From NCBI GenBank assembly GCA_041166365.1, contig JBEEFX010000244.1, positions 1-18,838 of the forward strand: a stretch of 18,838 bases of DNA, read 5' to 3'. Of the stretch, positions 1 to 7,896 are shown piece by piece. The stretch comes from DASUCS01 sp041166365 (lineage in GTDB: Bacteria > Actinomycetota > Acidimicrobiia > Acidimicrobiales > JACDCH01). The first letter of the stretch is position 1. The number at the start of each line of letters is the position of its first letter. A program made the translations under genes and the position numbers. The notes beneath the pieces were generated by a model. It was not told where the DNA came from, made no database searches, and saw nothing but the letters and a program-made list of their open reading frames with translations.

Positions 1-1026
1 TTCGGCTCGGCGCTGCTGGTCGTGCCGTGGAATCTGCTGTGCGTCAAGATCGCGGGATCCAACCGCGCGCAGGGCGAGCGACGAGACCGAGTCGTCGTCG
101 TGGCTCCGCCATCAGAGGCCGTCACCCTCAGAGGCGAGCTCGATGCGGAGCCGGAGCGACCGGCCGTACTGGTGAGCGCGCTCGAGCCCGCGGCCGCTGT
201 CAGTCCCGACGGCCGGCACAAGCCGCTGCTCGACGAGGTCCTACGGGTACGCGCCACGGTGGTCGTCCTCGACCGCATGGCGTTGGCCGAGCCGTCCGTG
301 GTGTCGCAGGCCGCGGCCCTGCACGAGGCCGGGTTGCGGGTCCGGTCGTTGTCGTCGTTCTACGAAGACTGGTTGGGCAAGCTCCCGGTCTCGGAGCTCG
401 AACGGGCTTCGTTGTTCTTCGACATCCGGGAGCTGCACGGCGACCGCTACCTCCGTGTGAAGCGGATGCTCGACGCCGCCTTCGCCGCGGTGGGATGTGT
501 TGCGCTGGTGCTGTCGCTGCCGTTCGTGATCGTCGGTGACCTCATCGCGAACCGAGGCTCGCTGTTCTACCGCCAGAAGCGGGTGGGAAAGAACGGCAAC
601 GAGTTCTCGATCTTGAAGTTCCGGACGATGCGAGCTGGCGACGACGTGCCTTCGAACGAATGGACGCAGGAGAACGATCCCCGCATCACGGCGTTCGGAC
701 GAGTGCTCCGGCGAACGCATGTCGACGAACTCCCGCAGCTCGTCAACATCGTGCGTGGCGATCTCTCGTTCGTCGGTCCGCGTCCCGAGCAACCGCAGTA
801 CGTCTACGAGTTGAGCCAGAAGCTGCCGTTCTACGGCCTGCGCCATCTGGTTCGCCCGGGCCTCACCGGTTGGGCGCAGGTGAAGTACGGCTACGCGGGC
901 GACGAGCGTGACGCGCTGGAGAAGCTTCAGTACGAGTTCTGGTACTTGCGGAACCAGAGCCTCAGTTTGGATGCGCGGGTGATCGGTCGGACGGTGCGGA
1001 GCGTGCTCGGTGGGGGTGGTCGCTGA
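1..1026 (+). CDS. Initiating sugar-phosphate transferase (polyprenyl glycosylphosphotransferase), 5' end outside window
   Basis: This enzyme would transfer a sugar-1-phosphate from a nucleotide sugar to undecaprenyl phosphate in the membrane, the first step of exopolysaccharide or capsule repeat-unit assembly. The frame is open from base 1 and begins with a hydrophobic stretch (FGSALLVVPWNLL), probably the end of an N-terminal membrane segment, so the GTG at 22 is unlikely to be the true start. A Rossmann-like middle part is followed by the bacterial sugar transferase domain from about residue 154: KRMLDAAF, one membrane helix, then RQKRVGKNG, FRTMRAGDD, DELPQLVNIVRGD and FVGPRPE, with a C-terminal PGLTGWAQV. 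These are hallmarks of the WbaP/EpsL/CpsE type. The full protein would usually have about 450-500 residues, so roughly the N-terminal third is missing. The 3' end overlaps the convergent flippase gene. The sugar specificity cannot be read from the sequence. Confidence 0.93.
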   Translation, partial: FGSALLVVPWNLLCVKIAGSNRAQGERRDRVVVVAPPSEAVTLRGELDAEPERPAVLVSALEPAAAVSPDGRHKPLLDEVLRVRATVVVLDRMALAEPSVVSQAAALHEAGLRVRSLSSFYEDWLGKLPVSELERASLFFDIRELHGDRYLRVKRMLDAAFAAVGCVALVLSLPFVIVGDLIANRGSLFYRQKRVGKNGNEFSILKFRTMRAGDDVPSNEWTQENDPRITAFGRVLRRTHVDELPQLVNIVRGDLSFVGPRPEQPQYVYELSQKLPFYGLRHLVRPGLTGWAQVKYGYAGDERDALEKLQYEFWYLRNQSLSLDARVIGRTVRSVLGGGGR

Positions 1027-2206
1027 CCGGATCGGCTCGGCGCGCCGCTCGCACCAGGCTCCACAGCAGGGCCGACACCACGGCTTGCGAGCCGAGCGTC
1101 GTCCACGCGGCACCCGCCATGCCGAGCCACGGAATGACGACGAGGTTGGCGAAGATGTTGGTGATCGCGCCGCCGACGAGGATCAACGCGTAGGGCCGGT
1201 CCTTGCCCATCGAGAGCGCAAACGGATGCAACGGGGCGGCGAGCGTGATCAGTGCGGTCGCCGCCATCAGGATGGCGAGCGGTCCGCGCCCCGACTCGTA
1301 CGCCGTGCCGAAGAGCACCGGTGTGAGCACCCAGGACACCGGGATGAGGAGCACGATGAGCAGGGCTCCGGCGGAGCTCACGAGCAACGACCTACGACGC
1401 AGCCGGTCGTGCCCTTCGCGATCGTCCGAGTGGCTGCTCGTCGCCATCGGCAGCAAGCTGCCGAGCAGCAGCGTCAGTACGGCCAGCCAGGCGTTGGGTA
1501 TCCGGTAGACGGCGGCGTAGATGCCGGCGGCGGACGCCGACTGCAGTATGCGCAGGAGCACGGTGTCCGTGGACGACGTGATCTGGTTGGCGAGCACCGC
1601 GGCGAGCACCCATCCGTGCGCAGCCCCGAGGCTGTCGTCGCCCGCGTCCGCACCGCGGCGGTTGAGGAGGATCGACGCGAGTGCGGCAACCGCGTAACCG
1701 ATGCCGACGGCGAGCGCGCCGGAGGTGCTCGTCGATGCCGCCAGGCTGAGCCCGAGGATCACGATGCCCTGCAGCGCGATCGGCGCACCGGCGCGCGCGC
1801 CCTGCTCGCGACCGACCGCGATCCAGTCGCGCGAGAGCCCGAGGCTCAACACGACGAGGGCCATGGGTGCGAGGCCCGGACGGTGCAACCCCACGGCGAC
1901 CACCACGGCGGCGACCGAGAGCACGATCGCGGTTCGGCGACGCTTCTGGACGAACGCGGCGACCGAGCCGTGCCTTCCGGCGGCGGCGACATCTCGCGCC
2001 CCGCGGAACGATGCCCCCCAGTCGGCGATCAGGCCGGCGTAGCGCGCGAGCAGGAACGCCACCGCGAGATCGCCGAACGCACTCGTTCCGAGCCGCCGCG
2101 CGAGCAGCGCCCAACCGGCGAACTCGAACGCCTGCCCGGTCAGCCGGAGCAACGCCATGGGGAGTGCCACCGACCGCCAGCGCTCGCCGAGGCTACGGAC
2201 GGCCAC
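962..2206 (-). CDS. Wzx-like polysaccharide/oligosaccharide flippase (MOP superfamily)
   Basis: This is a predicted inner-membrane exporter that flips lipid-linked oligosaccharide units across the membrane. From the chosen GTG it has 414 residues, almost all in hydrophobic helices separated by short Arg-rich loops, matching the 12-14-helix Wzx/MATE-like fold (COG2244). Its N-terminal part (FAGWALLARRLGTSAFGDLA) resembles the first two helices of this family. The reading frame stays open back to 2431, but that part lies within the 3' end of the glycosyltransferase gene and gives low-complexity sequence, so I chose the GTG at 2206, which overlaps the upstream stop by 14 bases. An ATG at 2158 is the next alternative. 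The gene is second in a two-gene minus-strand unit, and its 3' end overlaps the convergent sugar transferase by 65 bases. No Wzy polymerase is visible in the window. Family assignment rests on hydropathy and sequence character. Confidence 0.85.
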   Translation of the reverse strand: MAVRSLGERWRSVALPMALLRLTGQAFEFAGWALLARRLGTSAFGDLAVAFLLARYAGLIADWGASFRGARDVAAAGRHGSVAAFVQKRRRTAIVLSVAAVVVAVGLHRPGLAPMALVVLSLGLSRDWIAVGREQGARAGAPIALQGIVILGLSLAASTSTSGALAVGIGYAVAALASILLNRRGADAGDDSLGAAHGWVLAAVLANQITSSTDTVLLRILQSASAAGIYAAVYRIPNAWLAVLTLLLGSLLPMATSSHSDDREGHDRLRRRSLLVSSAGALLIVLLIPVSWVLTPVLFGTAYESGRGPLAILMAATALITLAAPLHPFALSMGKDRPYALILVGGAITNIFANLVVIPWLGMAGAAWTTLGSQAVVSALLWSLVRAARRADPVSDHPHRARSAPSDRSPAHPN

Positions 2207-3299
2207 TCGACCCCACTCGCCCGAGTAGCCCACGGGCCCAGGGGGCCCAGCGGGTGGCGCTGTACGTGTCGTTGACGTGATCGCGAGCGGCGTCTCCGAG
2301 CTCGCGTCGAGCATGTTGATCGTCGAGCAGGTCGGCGGTCGCTTCGACGAACGCGTCGTTGCCTTCGGCGAGGCGAAGCGGGAAGCCGGGCGCGAAGCCG
2401 GCGGTCGCGACGGGGTCGACCACTTGCGCAAGGCCGCGCGCGGCCGCGGTGAGGATCTTGGTCTGGATGCCGCTCGCGTGCACCAAGGGGACGGCGCCGA
2501 GGCGCGCGGACGCGATGACGCGATCGAGATCTTCGAAGTCCGCTTGGACCGACCAACCGAGCTTGCGAGCGAGCGCGAGCTCGGCCGGGCGCGGATTCGC
2601 TCCCGCGAGAAGCGCGGTCGTTCCGGGCCGTCGACGTTGCAGCGCCGGCCACATGGCTGCCAGCCGCTCGATCGCTTCGACGTTGGGTGGGTAGGAGAGC
2701 TTGCCGAGGAACAACACGTCGTGCTCGGGCGCCGTGTCCGCGATCGGCGGGGCCAGGTGCTCGGTGATCGGTATCCATTCGGCGCCGAGTGCTTTCGCGT
2801 CGGACCATCCGGCCGCGATGGCGGTCACCTCCGTGCGCGACCTGCTGCGCTCGAATCGCCGAGCGGTCGCCGCGAGCGCGGCGAACGCGGTGGCCTTCGG
2901 GGTTCGTCCGAGGATGCGGGCGCGGTCCCGGTAGCTGTCGGAAAGGCGGTCGACGTAATCGAGCACGACGTGCCACGGCCCCCGGCGCAGCTCGGGGTGG
3001 TACGCCCGCGCCGTCATGCACAGCACGACGTCCGGGTGCACGGAATCCAGGTGAGCCATGACGGAACGGTGGCTCCACGCCATCGCTTCGGGGACGGTTT
3101 CGCCGGCGAGGACTGCAGAGAGTCCGGGCCGAAGCACGTCGACCGCCCGCACCCGGTGGTCCTCGAGCAAGCGGACCTGCATCACGCTCGCCCCCGCGGT
3201 CTCGAACACCTCGGTCAACCCCGCGAGCCTCGCCTTGGCCCCGAAGCTGCCGGCGCGCGCAAGGTGCACGATGGCGACGAGAGGAGGCTCCGGTGGCAC
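2193..3299 (-). CDS. Glycosyltransferase, GT4-like (GT-B fold)
   Basis: This is a predicted cytoplasmic glycosyltransferase that adds one sugar from a nucleotide donor to a growing lipid-linked glycan. It has 368 residues and starts at a GTG (3299), with no upstream in-frame start before the divergent gene. The N-terminal Rossmann domain begins with VAIVHLARAGSFGAKAR. The C-terminal donor-binding domain begins near residue 194 (DVLFLGKLSYPPNVEAI) and carries the family-typical segment SGIQTKILTAAARGLAQVV near residues 276-293, where GT4 enzymes have a conserved G-x-K-x-(L/E)-A-x-A-x-G pattern. The Glu usual in that segment is not obvious, so the donor-binding details may differ. Its last 14 bases overlap the flippase start, which suggests co-translation. 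It is transcribed away from the GT2 gene at 3347, with only 47 bases between the two starts. Donor and acceptor are unknown. Confidence 0.88.
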   Translation of the reverse strand: MPPEPPLVAIVHLARAGSFGAKARLAGLTEVFETAGASVMQVRLLEDHRVRAVDVLRPGLSAVLAGETVPEAMAWSHRSVMAHLDSVHPDVVLCMTARAYHPELRRGPWHVVLDYVDRLSDSYRDRARILGRTPKATAFAALAATARRFERSRSRTEVTAIAAGWSDAKALGAEWIPITEHLAPPIADTAPEHDVLFLGKLSYPPNVEAIERLAAMWPALQRRRPGTTALLAGANPRPAELALARKLGWSVQADFEDLDRVIASARLGAVPLVHASGIQTKILTAAARGLAQVVDPVATAGFAPGFPLRLAEGNDAFVEATADLLDDQHARRELGDAARDHVNDTYSATRWAPWARGLLGRVGSSGRP

Positions 3300-3346
3300 G
3301 CGGTCATCATGCCCGCCCGTTCTGCGCCGTGACGCGATGATGCAGC

Positions 3347-4264
3347 GTGGCCGACCGTCCCGCTGATGCCCCGCTCGTGAGCGTCGGCATCCCCACCTAC
3401 AACCGCGTCGACCTCCTGCGACGAGCGGTTGCTTCGGTGCTCCACCAAGACCATCCCGCCATCGAATTGGTGATCTCCGACAACGGCTCCACCGATGGCA
3501 CCGCGACGTTCTGCCGCGAGTTGGCCGCGCAACATCCGAACGTCGTCGTCCTGGTGAACGACACCAATCTCGGTGCCACCGAGAACTTCAACCGTGTTCG
3601 GGCCGCGTCGACAGGCTCCATGTTCATGTGGCTGGGTGACGACGACCGGCTCGATACCAACTACGTGGCCGCCTGTGTGACGGCGTTGCAGATCCGTCCC
3701 GACGCGGCGCTCGTCGCTGGGAAGGTGCTGTACGAATCCGACGGGATGGTGACGCACCTGGGACGCCGGGTGGTGTGCGACGCTCCGACTGGACCGAACC
3801 GGGTGCGCGCGTACTACCGGCAGGTCAAGGACAACGGCACGTTCTACGGTCTGGCCCGTGGGTCCGTCGCTCGCGATGTCCCGCCGATGGCGAATCGGAT
3901 GGGCAACGACTGGCTGCTCCTCGCGGCGTGTGCGTTTCGCGGTCCCATCCTCGCTCTGGACGACGTCGCCGTGACGCGAGCCGTCGGTGGCGCCACTCGC
4001 TCGTTACGGCACGTGGCCGAGGGCGCGCAGCTGTCCCGGTTCGAGGCCGAGATGCCGCAGCTGGCGATCGCCGCGTTCGTGCTTCGCGACATCGCGTGGG
4101 CGTCGCCTGTCTACGCCGAGATGGGACGGGTCCGGCGTGTCTGGCTCGGCGTCGTGTGCTCGGCGACGGTCTTCGGCCGCTTCGTCATTCCGTCGATTCC
4201 GAAGTACCTGGCGCTCACCGGCTCTCGGTTGCGCCGCCGCGCCTCGCGCCGACGCTCCCGGTAG
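3347..4264 (+). CDS. Glycosyltransferase family 2 (GT-A fold)
   Basis: This is a predicted inverting glycosyltransferase of 305 residues. The N-terminus shows the classic GT2 pattern: VSVGIPTYNR at 11-20 (nucleotide binding), ISDNGSTDGT at 43-52, and a DDD metal-binding motif inside WLGDDDRLD at 95-103. The C-terminal 60 residues are basic and partly hydrophobic, ending in an Arg-rich tail, which could hold the protein at the membrane. The start is a GTG with no recognisable Shine-Dalgarno sequence. The ATGs at 3337 and 3340 are out of frame. The gene begins 47 bases from the divergent GT4 gene, and 41 bases separate it from rfbF. It is therefore the likely first gene of the plus-strand surface-glycan series. 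It may transfer the branched deoxysugar made by the genes that follow, but nothing in the sequence proves that specificity. Confidence 0.92.
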   Translation: MADRPADAPLVSVGIPTYNRVDLLRRAVASVLHQDHPAIELVISDNGSTDGTATFCRELAAQHPNVVVLVNDTNLGATENFNRVRAASTGSMFMWLGDDDRLDTNYVAACVTALQIRPDAALVAGKVLYESDGMVTHLGRRVVCDAPTGPNRVRAYYRQVKDNGTFYGLARGSVARDVPPMANRMGNDWLLLAACAFRGPILALDDVAVTRAVGGATRSLRHVAEGAQLSRFEAEMPQLAIAAFVLRDIAWASPVYAEMGRVRRVWLGVVCSATVFGRFVIPSIPKYLALTGSRLRRRASRRRSR

Positions 4265-4293
4265 GCATGCGGTCGGCGGTCGTCGGCAGCGGC

Positions 4294-4299
4294 TACGTT
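4294..4299 (+). promoter_or_regulatory. Possible -10 element for a leaderless rfbF transcript
   Basis: TACGTT fits the actinobacterial TANNNT -10 pattern. Its last T lies 7 bases before the rfbF GTG, so a transcript starting at the usual distance would begin at the start codon. This would suit leaderless translation and the lack of a Shine-Dalgarno sequence. I find no convincing -35 box, so this is weak. Confidence 0.22.
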
Positions 4300-4305
4300 C
4301 GATTC

Positions 4306-5079
4306 GTGAAGCTCGTGCTCTTGGCCGGCGGGCGTGGCACGCGCATCGCCGAGGAGTCGCATCTTCGACCGAAGCCCTTGATCGAGATCGGCGGCAAGCC
4401 GATCCTCTGGCACATCATGAAGTCCTACGCCAGCCACGGGATCACCGACTTCGTCGTGTGCCTCGGCTACCGCGGCTACATGATCAAGGAGTACTTCGCG
4501 AACTACGTGCTGCACAGCTCGGACATGACCGTCGACATGGCGACGAACACCGTCGAGTTCCACGACAGCCGCTCCGAACCGTGGCGCGTCACGCTCGTCG
4601 ACACGGGAGAGGCGACGCTCACTGGAGGGCGCGTGAAGCGCGTGGCCGCCTACCTCGACGCGGTCGACGACTTCTGCATGACCTACGGCGACGGCCTGGC
4701 CGACATCGATGTCACCGCCGAGATCGCCTTCCACCGCGCGCACGGGCTGCTCGCGACTATGGCGGTGGTCCGGCCCCCCGCGAGGTTTGGCACGTCGGTT
4801 GTCGAAGCGGATCGGGTGACGGCGTTCGAGGAGAAGCCGCAGGCGTCCTCCGGACTCATCAACGGCGGCTTCTTCGTGCTCAAGCCAGACGTGCTCGAGT
4901 TGATCGACGGCGACGAGACACCGTTCGAGACGATCCCGCTCCAGCGGCTCGTCGAGCGGGGCCAACTCGCCGCGTGGAACCACGAGGGCTTCTGGCAACC
5001 GATGGACACGCTGCGGGAGAAGGAGCTGCTCGAGGATCTCTGGGCGCGCGGCGAGGCGCCGTGGAAGACCTGGACCTGA
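4306..5079 (+). CDS. rfbF: Glucose-1-phosphate cytidylyltransferase
   Basis: This enzyme converts glucose-1-phosphate and CTP into CDP-glucose and pyrophosphate, the entry step to CDP-activated deoxysugars. The GTG at 4306 gives 257 residues, the usual length of RfbF. It starts directly with KLVLLAGGRGTR (residues 2-13), the nucleotide-binding loop, followed by RPKPLIEIGGKPILWH with the catalytic-type Lys23. YGDGLADID (127-135) holds the metal-binding Asp, and the C-terminus has GFWQPMDTLREK, characteristic of this subfamily. The frame is open further upstream, but that part is shadow sequence over the GT2 gene. An in-frame ATG at 4267 would add 13 residues. The next gene, rfbG, starts inside its last 19 bases. 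Together they commit glucose to the CDP-4-keto-6-deoxyglucose pathway. Confidence 0.96.
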   Translation: MKLVLLAGGRGTRIAEESHLRPKPLIEIGGKPILWHIMKSYASHGITDFVVCLGYRGYMIKEYFANYVLHSSDMTVDMATNTVEFHDSRSEPWRVTLVDTGEATLTGGRVKRVAAYLDAVDDFCMTYGDGLADIDVTAEIAFHRAHGLLATMAVVRPPARFGTSVVEADRVTAFEEKPQASSGLINGGFFVLKPDVLELIDGDETPFETIPLQRLVERGQLAAWNHEGFWQPMDTLREKELLEDLWARGEAPWKTWT

Positions 5080-6134
5080 GCCGCACCCGCTTCTGGGCGG
5101 GGCGCCGCGTGCTCGTCACCGGACACACCGGCTTCAAGGGAGCGTGGCTGGCCCTCTGGCTCGAGGCGATGGGCGCCGAGGTGCGTGGCCTTGCATTGGC
5201 GCCCGAGGACAATGCCGGCGCGTACGCATCGCTCGGACCATGGGTGCACGCTCCCGAAGCCCCGATCGACCTTCGCGATGGGGCCGCAGTCCGAGACCAC
5301 GTGGCCGATTCGGGGGCCGAGGTGGTGTTCCACTTGGCGGCGCAGGCGCTCGTCCGGCAGGGCTATGCCGACCCGGTCGGTACCTACGCGACCAATGTCG
5401 TCGGCACCGCGAACGTGCTCGAGGCCTGCACGGAGCTGCCCGGCCTGCGGGCGGCCGTCGTGGTGACGAGCGACAAGGTCTACGCCAACGGCCTGTCCGC
5501 GGCGCCGTTCCGTGAAGGCGATCGGTTGGGTGGCGACGACCCGTACAGCGCTTCGAAGGCTTGTGCGGAGATCGTCGTCGGGGCATGGCGCAGTGCCGGT
5601 GCGAACGGACGCGCTCCGGTGGCAACGGCGCGGGCCGGCAACGTCATCGGGGGCGGCGACACGGCCGTCGACCGGCTGCTGCCTGACGTGCGGCGAGCGA
5701 TCGCGGCGGGGGAGCCGTTGCTGCTGCGCTACCCCGCAGCGGTCAGGCCGTGGCAGCACGTGCTCGAACCGGTGGCCGGCTATCTCCTGCTCGCCCAACG
5801 GCTGATCACGGACCCGGCATCGTGTCCGCCGGCGCTCAACTTCGGGCCAGGCGCGGAGGCGTGCCGTTCGGTCGCCGCCGTCGCGGAGCTGGCGTTCGCC
5901 GCCGCCGAGGCCGGCACGTGGGAGCCGGACCCCGTTCCGCAACCGCCGGAGCACCACATCCTCACGCTCGACTCGTCCCTCGCCGCCGCGACCCTCGGAT
6001 GGCATCCGCGCCTCACGATCGACGAGGCGGTGGGGTGGACCGTCGACTGGTGGAGCGCGCAACGCGACGGGCTCGACACACGCGACACGTCCCTCGAGCA
6101 GATCCGCGGCTACGTCGCCCGGGCGGGGTCGTGA
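5061..6134 (+). CDS. rfbG: CDP-glucose 4,6-dehydratase
   Basis: This NAD-dependent short-chain dehydrogenase (extended SDR) converts CDP-D-glucose into CDP-4-dehydro-6-deoxy-D-glucose. The GTG at 5061 gives 357 residues, the family's normal length, and overlaps rfbF by 19 bases. Visible motifs are TGHTGFKG at 20-27 (NAD-binding glycine motif in the form typical of RfbG), HLAAQALVRQ, TSDKVY at 136-141 (the acid/base region of 4,6-dehydratases), and Tyr162-x-x-x-Lys166 in YSASK. RAGNVIGGGD and RPWQHVLEP are also typical of the family. The stop TGA shares bases with the next gene's GTG (4-base overlap), so the downstream methyltransferase is probably translationally coupled. Function is secure from motifs and from the neighbouring rfbF. 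Confidence 0.96.
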   Translation: MEDLDLSRTRFWAGRRVLVTGHTGFKGAWLALWLEAMGAEVRGLALAPEDNAGAYASLGPWVHAPEAPIDLRDGAAVRDHVADSGAEVVFHLAAQALVRQGYADPVGTYATNVVGTANVLEACTELPGLRAAVVVTSDKVYANGLSAAPFREGDRLGGDDPYSASKACAEIVVGAWRSAGANGRAPVATARAGNVIGGGDTAVDRLLPDVRRAIAAGEPLLLRYPAAVRPWQHVLEPVAGYLLLAQRLITDPASCPPALNFGPGAEACRSVAAVAELAFAAAEAGTWEPDPVPQPPEHHILTLDSSLAAATLGWHPRLTIDEAVGWTVDWWSAQRDGLDTRDTSLEQIRGYVARAGS

Positions 6135-7375
6135 CCGCGCCCGCCAGAGGTCGGACCGAATGCCGCTCCTGCGGCGCGACCCTCACGCGCACCGTCGTCG
6201 ACCTGGGCACCACGCCACTCGCCAATTCGTACGCGACCACCGCGGAGGCGGCGACGAACGCGCCCCGGTACCCGCTGCATGCACGCGTCTGCGACCGCTG
6301 CTTGCTCGTACAGGTCGAGGACGCGGTTCCCGCGGACGAGATCTTCTCCGAGTACGCGTACTTCTCGTCCTACTCCGAGACGTGGTTGGAACACGGCCGT
6401 CGGTACGCCGACTGGGCGGTCGATGCGCTGCACCTCGGACCGCAGAGCCTCGTCGTGGAGGTCGCGAGCAACGATGGGTACCTGTTGCGGCACTTTCGAG
6501 ATCGGGGCGTACCTGTTCTGGGGGTCGAACCGGCAGCCAACGTCGCCCAAGCGGCAATCGACTGCGGCATCGAAACCCGCGTGTGCTTCTTCGGTGATGA
6601 GGTCGGACGCGAGCTCGCGCTCGAACGCCGCGCCGATCTGGTGGTCGCCAACAACGTCCTCGCGCACGTGCCCGATCTCAACGACTTCGTCGCCGGGCTC
6701 GCGTCGGTCCTTGCACCGAGCGGGGTGCTGTCTGTAGAAGTGCCGCACGTGTTGCGCCTCATCCAGAACGCGCAGTTCGACACGATCTACCACGAGCACT
6801 TCTCGTACTTCTCGCTGCTCTCGGTCGATCACGTTTTCCGCCGACACGGCCTCGAGCTCTTCGAGGTCGTCGAGCTCCCGACGCACGGTGGCAGCCTGCG
6901 CTTGCTCGCGCAGCACCGCGGTGCTGGTCGACCACAAGGCACGGGGCTCCCGGCGGTCCGCGGCCTCGAGGAGTACGCGGAGCTCGACGATCCGTCCACG
7001 TACGAGGGATTCGCCATCAAGGCCGTGATGTGCCGCCAGTCGCTACTCGACTTCCTCGCGCAGGCGCGCGTCGAGGACCGTCGCGTCGCGGCCTATGGGG
7101 CGGCGGCGAAGGGCAACACGCTGCTCAACTACAGCGGAGTCACCGCGGCCGATGTCCCGTTCGTCGTCGATCGAAGCCCGCACAAGCAGGGCCTCTTCAT
7201 GCCCGGGAGCGCGATCCCGATCGTCACGCCCGATCACCTCGACGAGGTGGAGCCCGACTACGTCCTCGTGCTGCCGTGGAACATCCTCGACGAGATCATG
7301 GACCAGATGGCGCACATCCGATCCTGGGGCGGGCAGTTCGTGACGCCGGTTCCGGTCGTGCAGGTGATCGCGTGA
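6131..7375 (+). CDS. Zinc-motif SAM-dependent sugar C-methyltransferase (TylC3/NovU-like)
   Basis: This enzyme probably adds a methyl group from SAM to a carbon next to the 4-keto group of the CDP-6-deoxyhexose made by RfbFG. The GTG start gives 414 residues. An N-terminal zinc-binding domain has C11-x-x-C14 and C54-x-x-C57. The class I methyltransferase core starts at VVEVASNDGYL (108-118). A YHEHFSYFS segment is typical of NDP-sugar C-methyltransferases such as TylC3, and the C-terminal Rossmann-like domain contains AAYGAAAKGNTLLNY, the usual C-methyltransferase C-terminal signature. Family members act at C3 (TylC3, EvaC) or C5 (NovU), and I cannot tell which from sequence alone. Both ends overlap the neighbouring genes by 4 bases, so the gene is embedded in the pathway. 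It is the strongest evidence that the product is a branched sugar. Confidence 0.9.
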   Translation: MTAPARGRTECRSCGATLTRTVVDLGTTPLANSYATTAEAATNAPRYPLHARVCDRCLLVQVEDAVPADEIFSEYAYFSSYSETWLEHGRRYADWAVDALHLGPQSLVVEVASNDGYLLRHFRDRGVPVLGVEPAANVAQAAIDCGIETRVCFFGDEVGRELALERRADLVVANNVLAHVPDLNDFVAGLASVLAPSGVLSVEVPHVLRLIQNAQFDTIYHEHFSYFSLLSVDHVFRRHGLELFEVVELPTHGGSLRLLAQHRGAGRPQGTGLPAVRGLEEYAELDDPSTYEGFAIKAVMCRQSLLDFLAQARVEDRRVAAYGAAAKGNTLLNYSGVTAADVPFVVDRSPHKQGLFMPGSAIPIVTPDHLDEVEPDYVLVLPWNILDEIMDQMAHIRSWGGQFVTPVPVVQVIA

Positions 7376-7896
7376 GGTTCGAACCCACGCGGGTCGAGGG
7401 AGCGTTCGTCGTAGAGCGCGACGTGGTCGCGGATGAGCGGGGGCACTTTGCCACGATCTTCCGGGTGGACGAGTTCCGCGCCCACGGCCTGGCAACGGAA
7501 TTCGCGCAGTCCAGTACGTCGGGCAACGCGGTGAAGGGCACGGTGCGCGGGATGCACTACTCGGATCCTCCGGAGGTCAAGCTCGTGTGCTGCACCGCCG
7601 GTCGGGTCTTCGACGTCGTACTCGACCTGCGCCCGGACTCGCCGTCGTACCGAGAGTGGGCGGCGGCCGAGCTCTCGCCCGGGAACGGACGCGCCATGTA
7701 CGTCCCGGCCGGTGTCGCCCACGGCTTCTACACACTCGAGGACGAAAGCGAAGTGCTGTACCAGATCTCGTTGCTGTACGACCCCGGCACGGGCCGCGGG
7801 GTTCGCTGGGACGATCCCGCGTTCGGCATCGAGTGGCCGGGTGTCCCGAGCGTGATCTCCGATCGAGACCGCAACTTCCCTGACGTCGACCGGTGA
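7372..7896 (+). CDS. RmlC-like NDP-4-keto-6-deoxyhexose 3,5-epimerase (cupin)
   Basis: This is a predicted cupin-fold epimerase acting on the nucleotide 4-keto-6-deoxy sugar. It has 174 residues from a GTG overlapping the previous stop by 4 bases. The RmlC catalytic features are present: His62 in VRGMHY (general base position), Lys70 in VKLV, the VFDVVLDLR strand, GVAHGFYTL with His117, and Tyr130 in EVLYQ at the position of the catalytic Tyr. The active site therefore looks intact. In RmlC the substrate is dTDP-4-dehydrorhamnose, but here the rfbFG context makes a CDP sugar more likely. Whether it inverts C3, C5 or both cannot be judged, and a C3-branched substrate would limit C3 epimerisation. 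The next gene starts in its stop codon (GTGA). Confidence 0.9.
   Translation: MRFEPTRVEGAFVVERDVVADERGHFATIFRVDEFRAHGLATEFAQSSTSGNAVKGTVRGMHYSDPPEVKLVCCTAGRVFDVVLDLRPDSPSYREWAAAELSPGNGRAMYVPAGVAHGFYTLEDESEVLYQISLLYDPGTGRGVRWDDPAFGIEWPGVPSVISDRDRNFPDVDR

Noticed and set aside
1010..2275. Plus-strand open frame opposite the flippase (421 codons)
   Set aside because: Extremely rich in Arg, Glu, Gly and His with no domain; the minus strand gives a coherent multi-helix membrane protein.
2207..2431. Longer N-terminus for the flippase, starting at 2431
   Set aside because: It would overlap the glycosyltransferase by 239 bases and adds a Ser/Pro/Arg-rich stretch unlike any flippase N-terminus.
4683..6062. 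Minus-strand open frame of 459 codons opposite rfbF/rfbG
   Set aside because: It spans two well-supported sugar genes, has low-complexity Arg/Pro/Ser-rich sequence and no recognisable domain.
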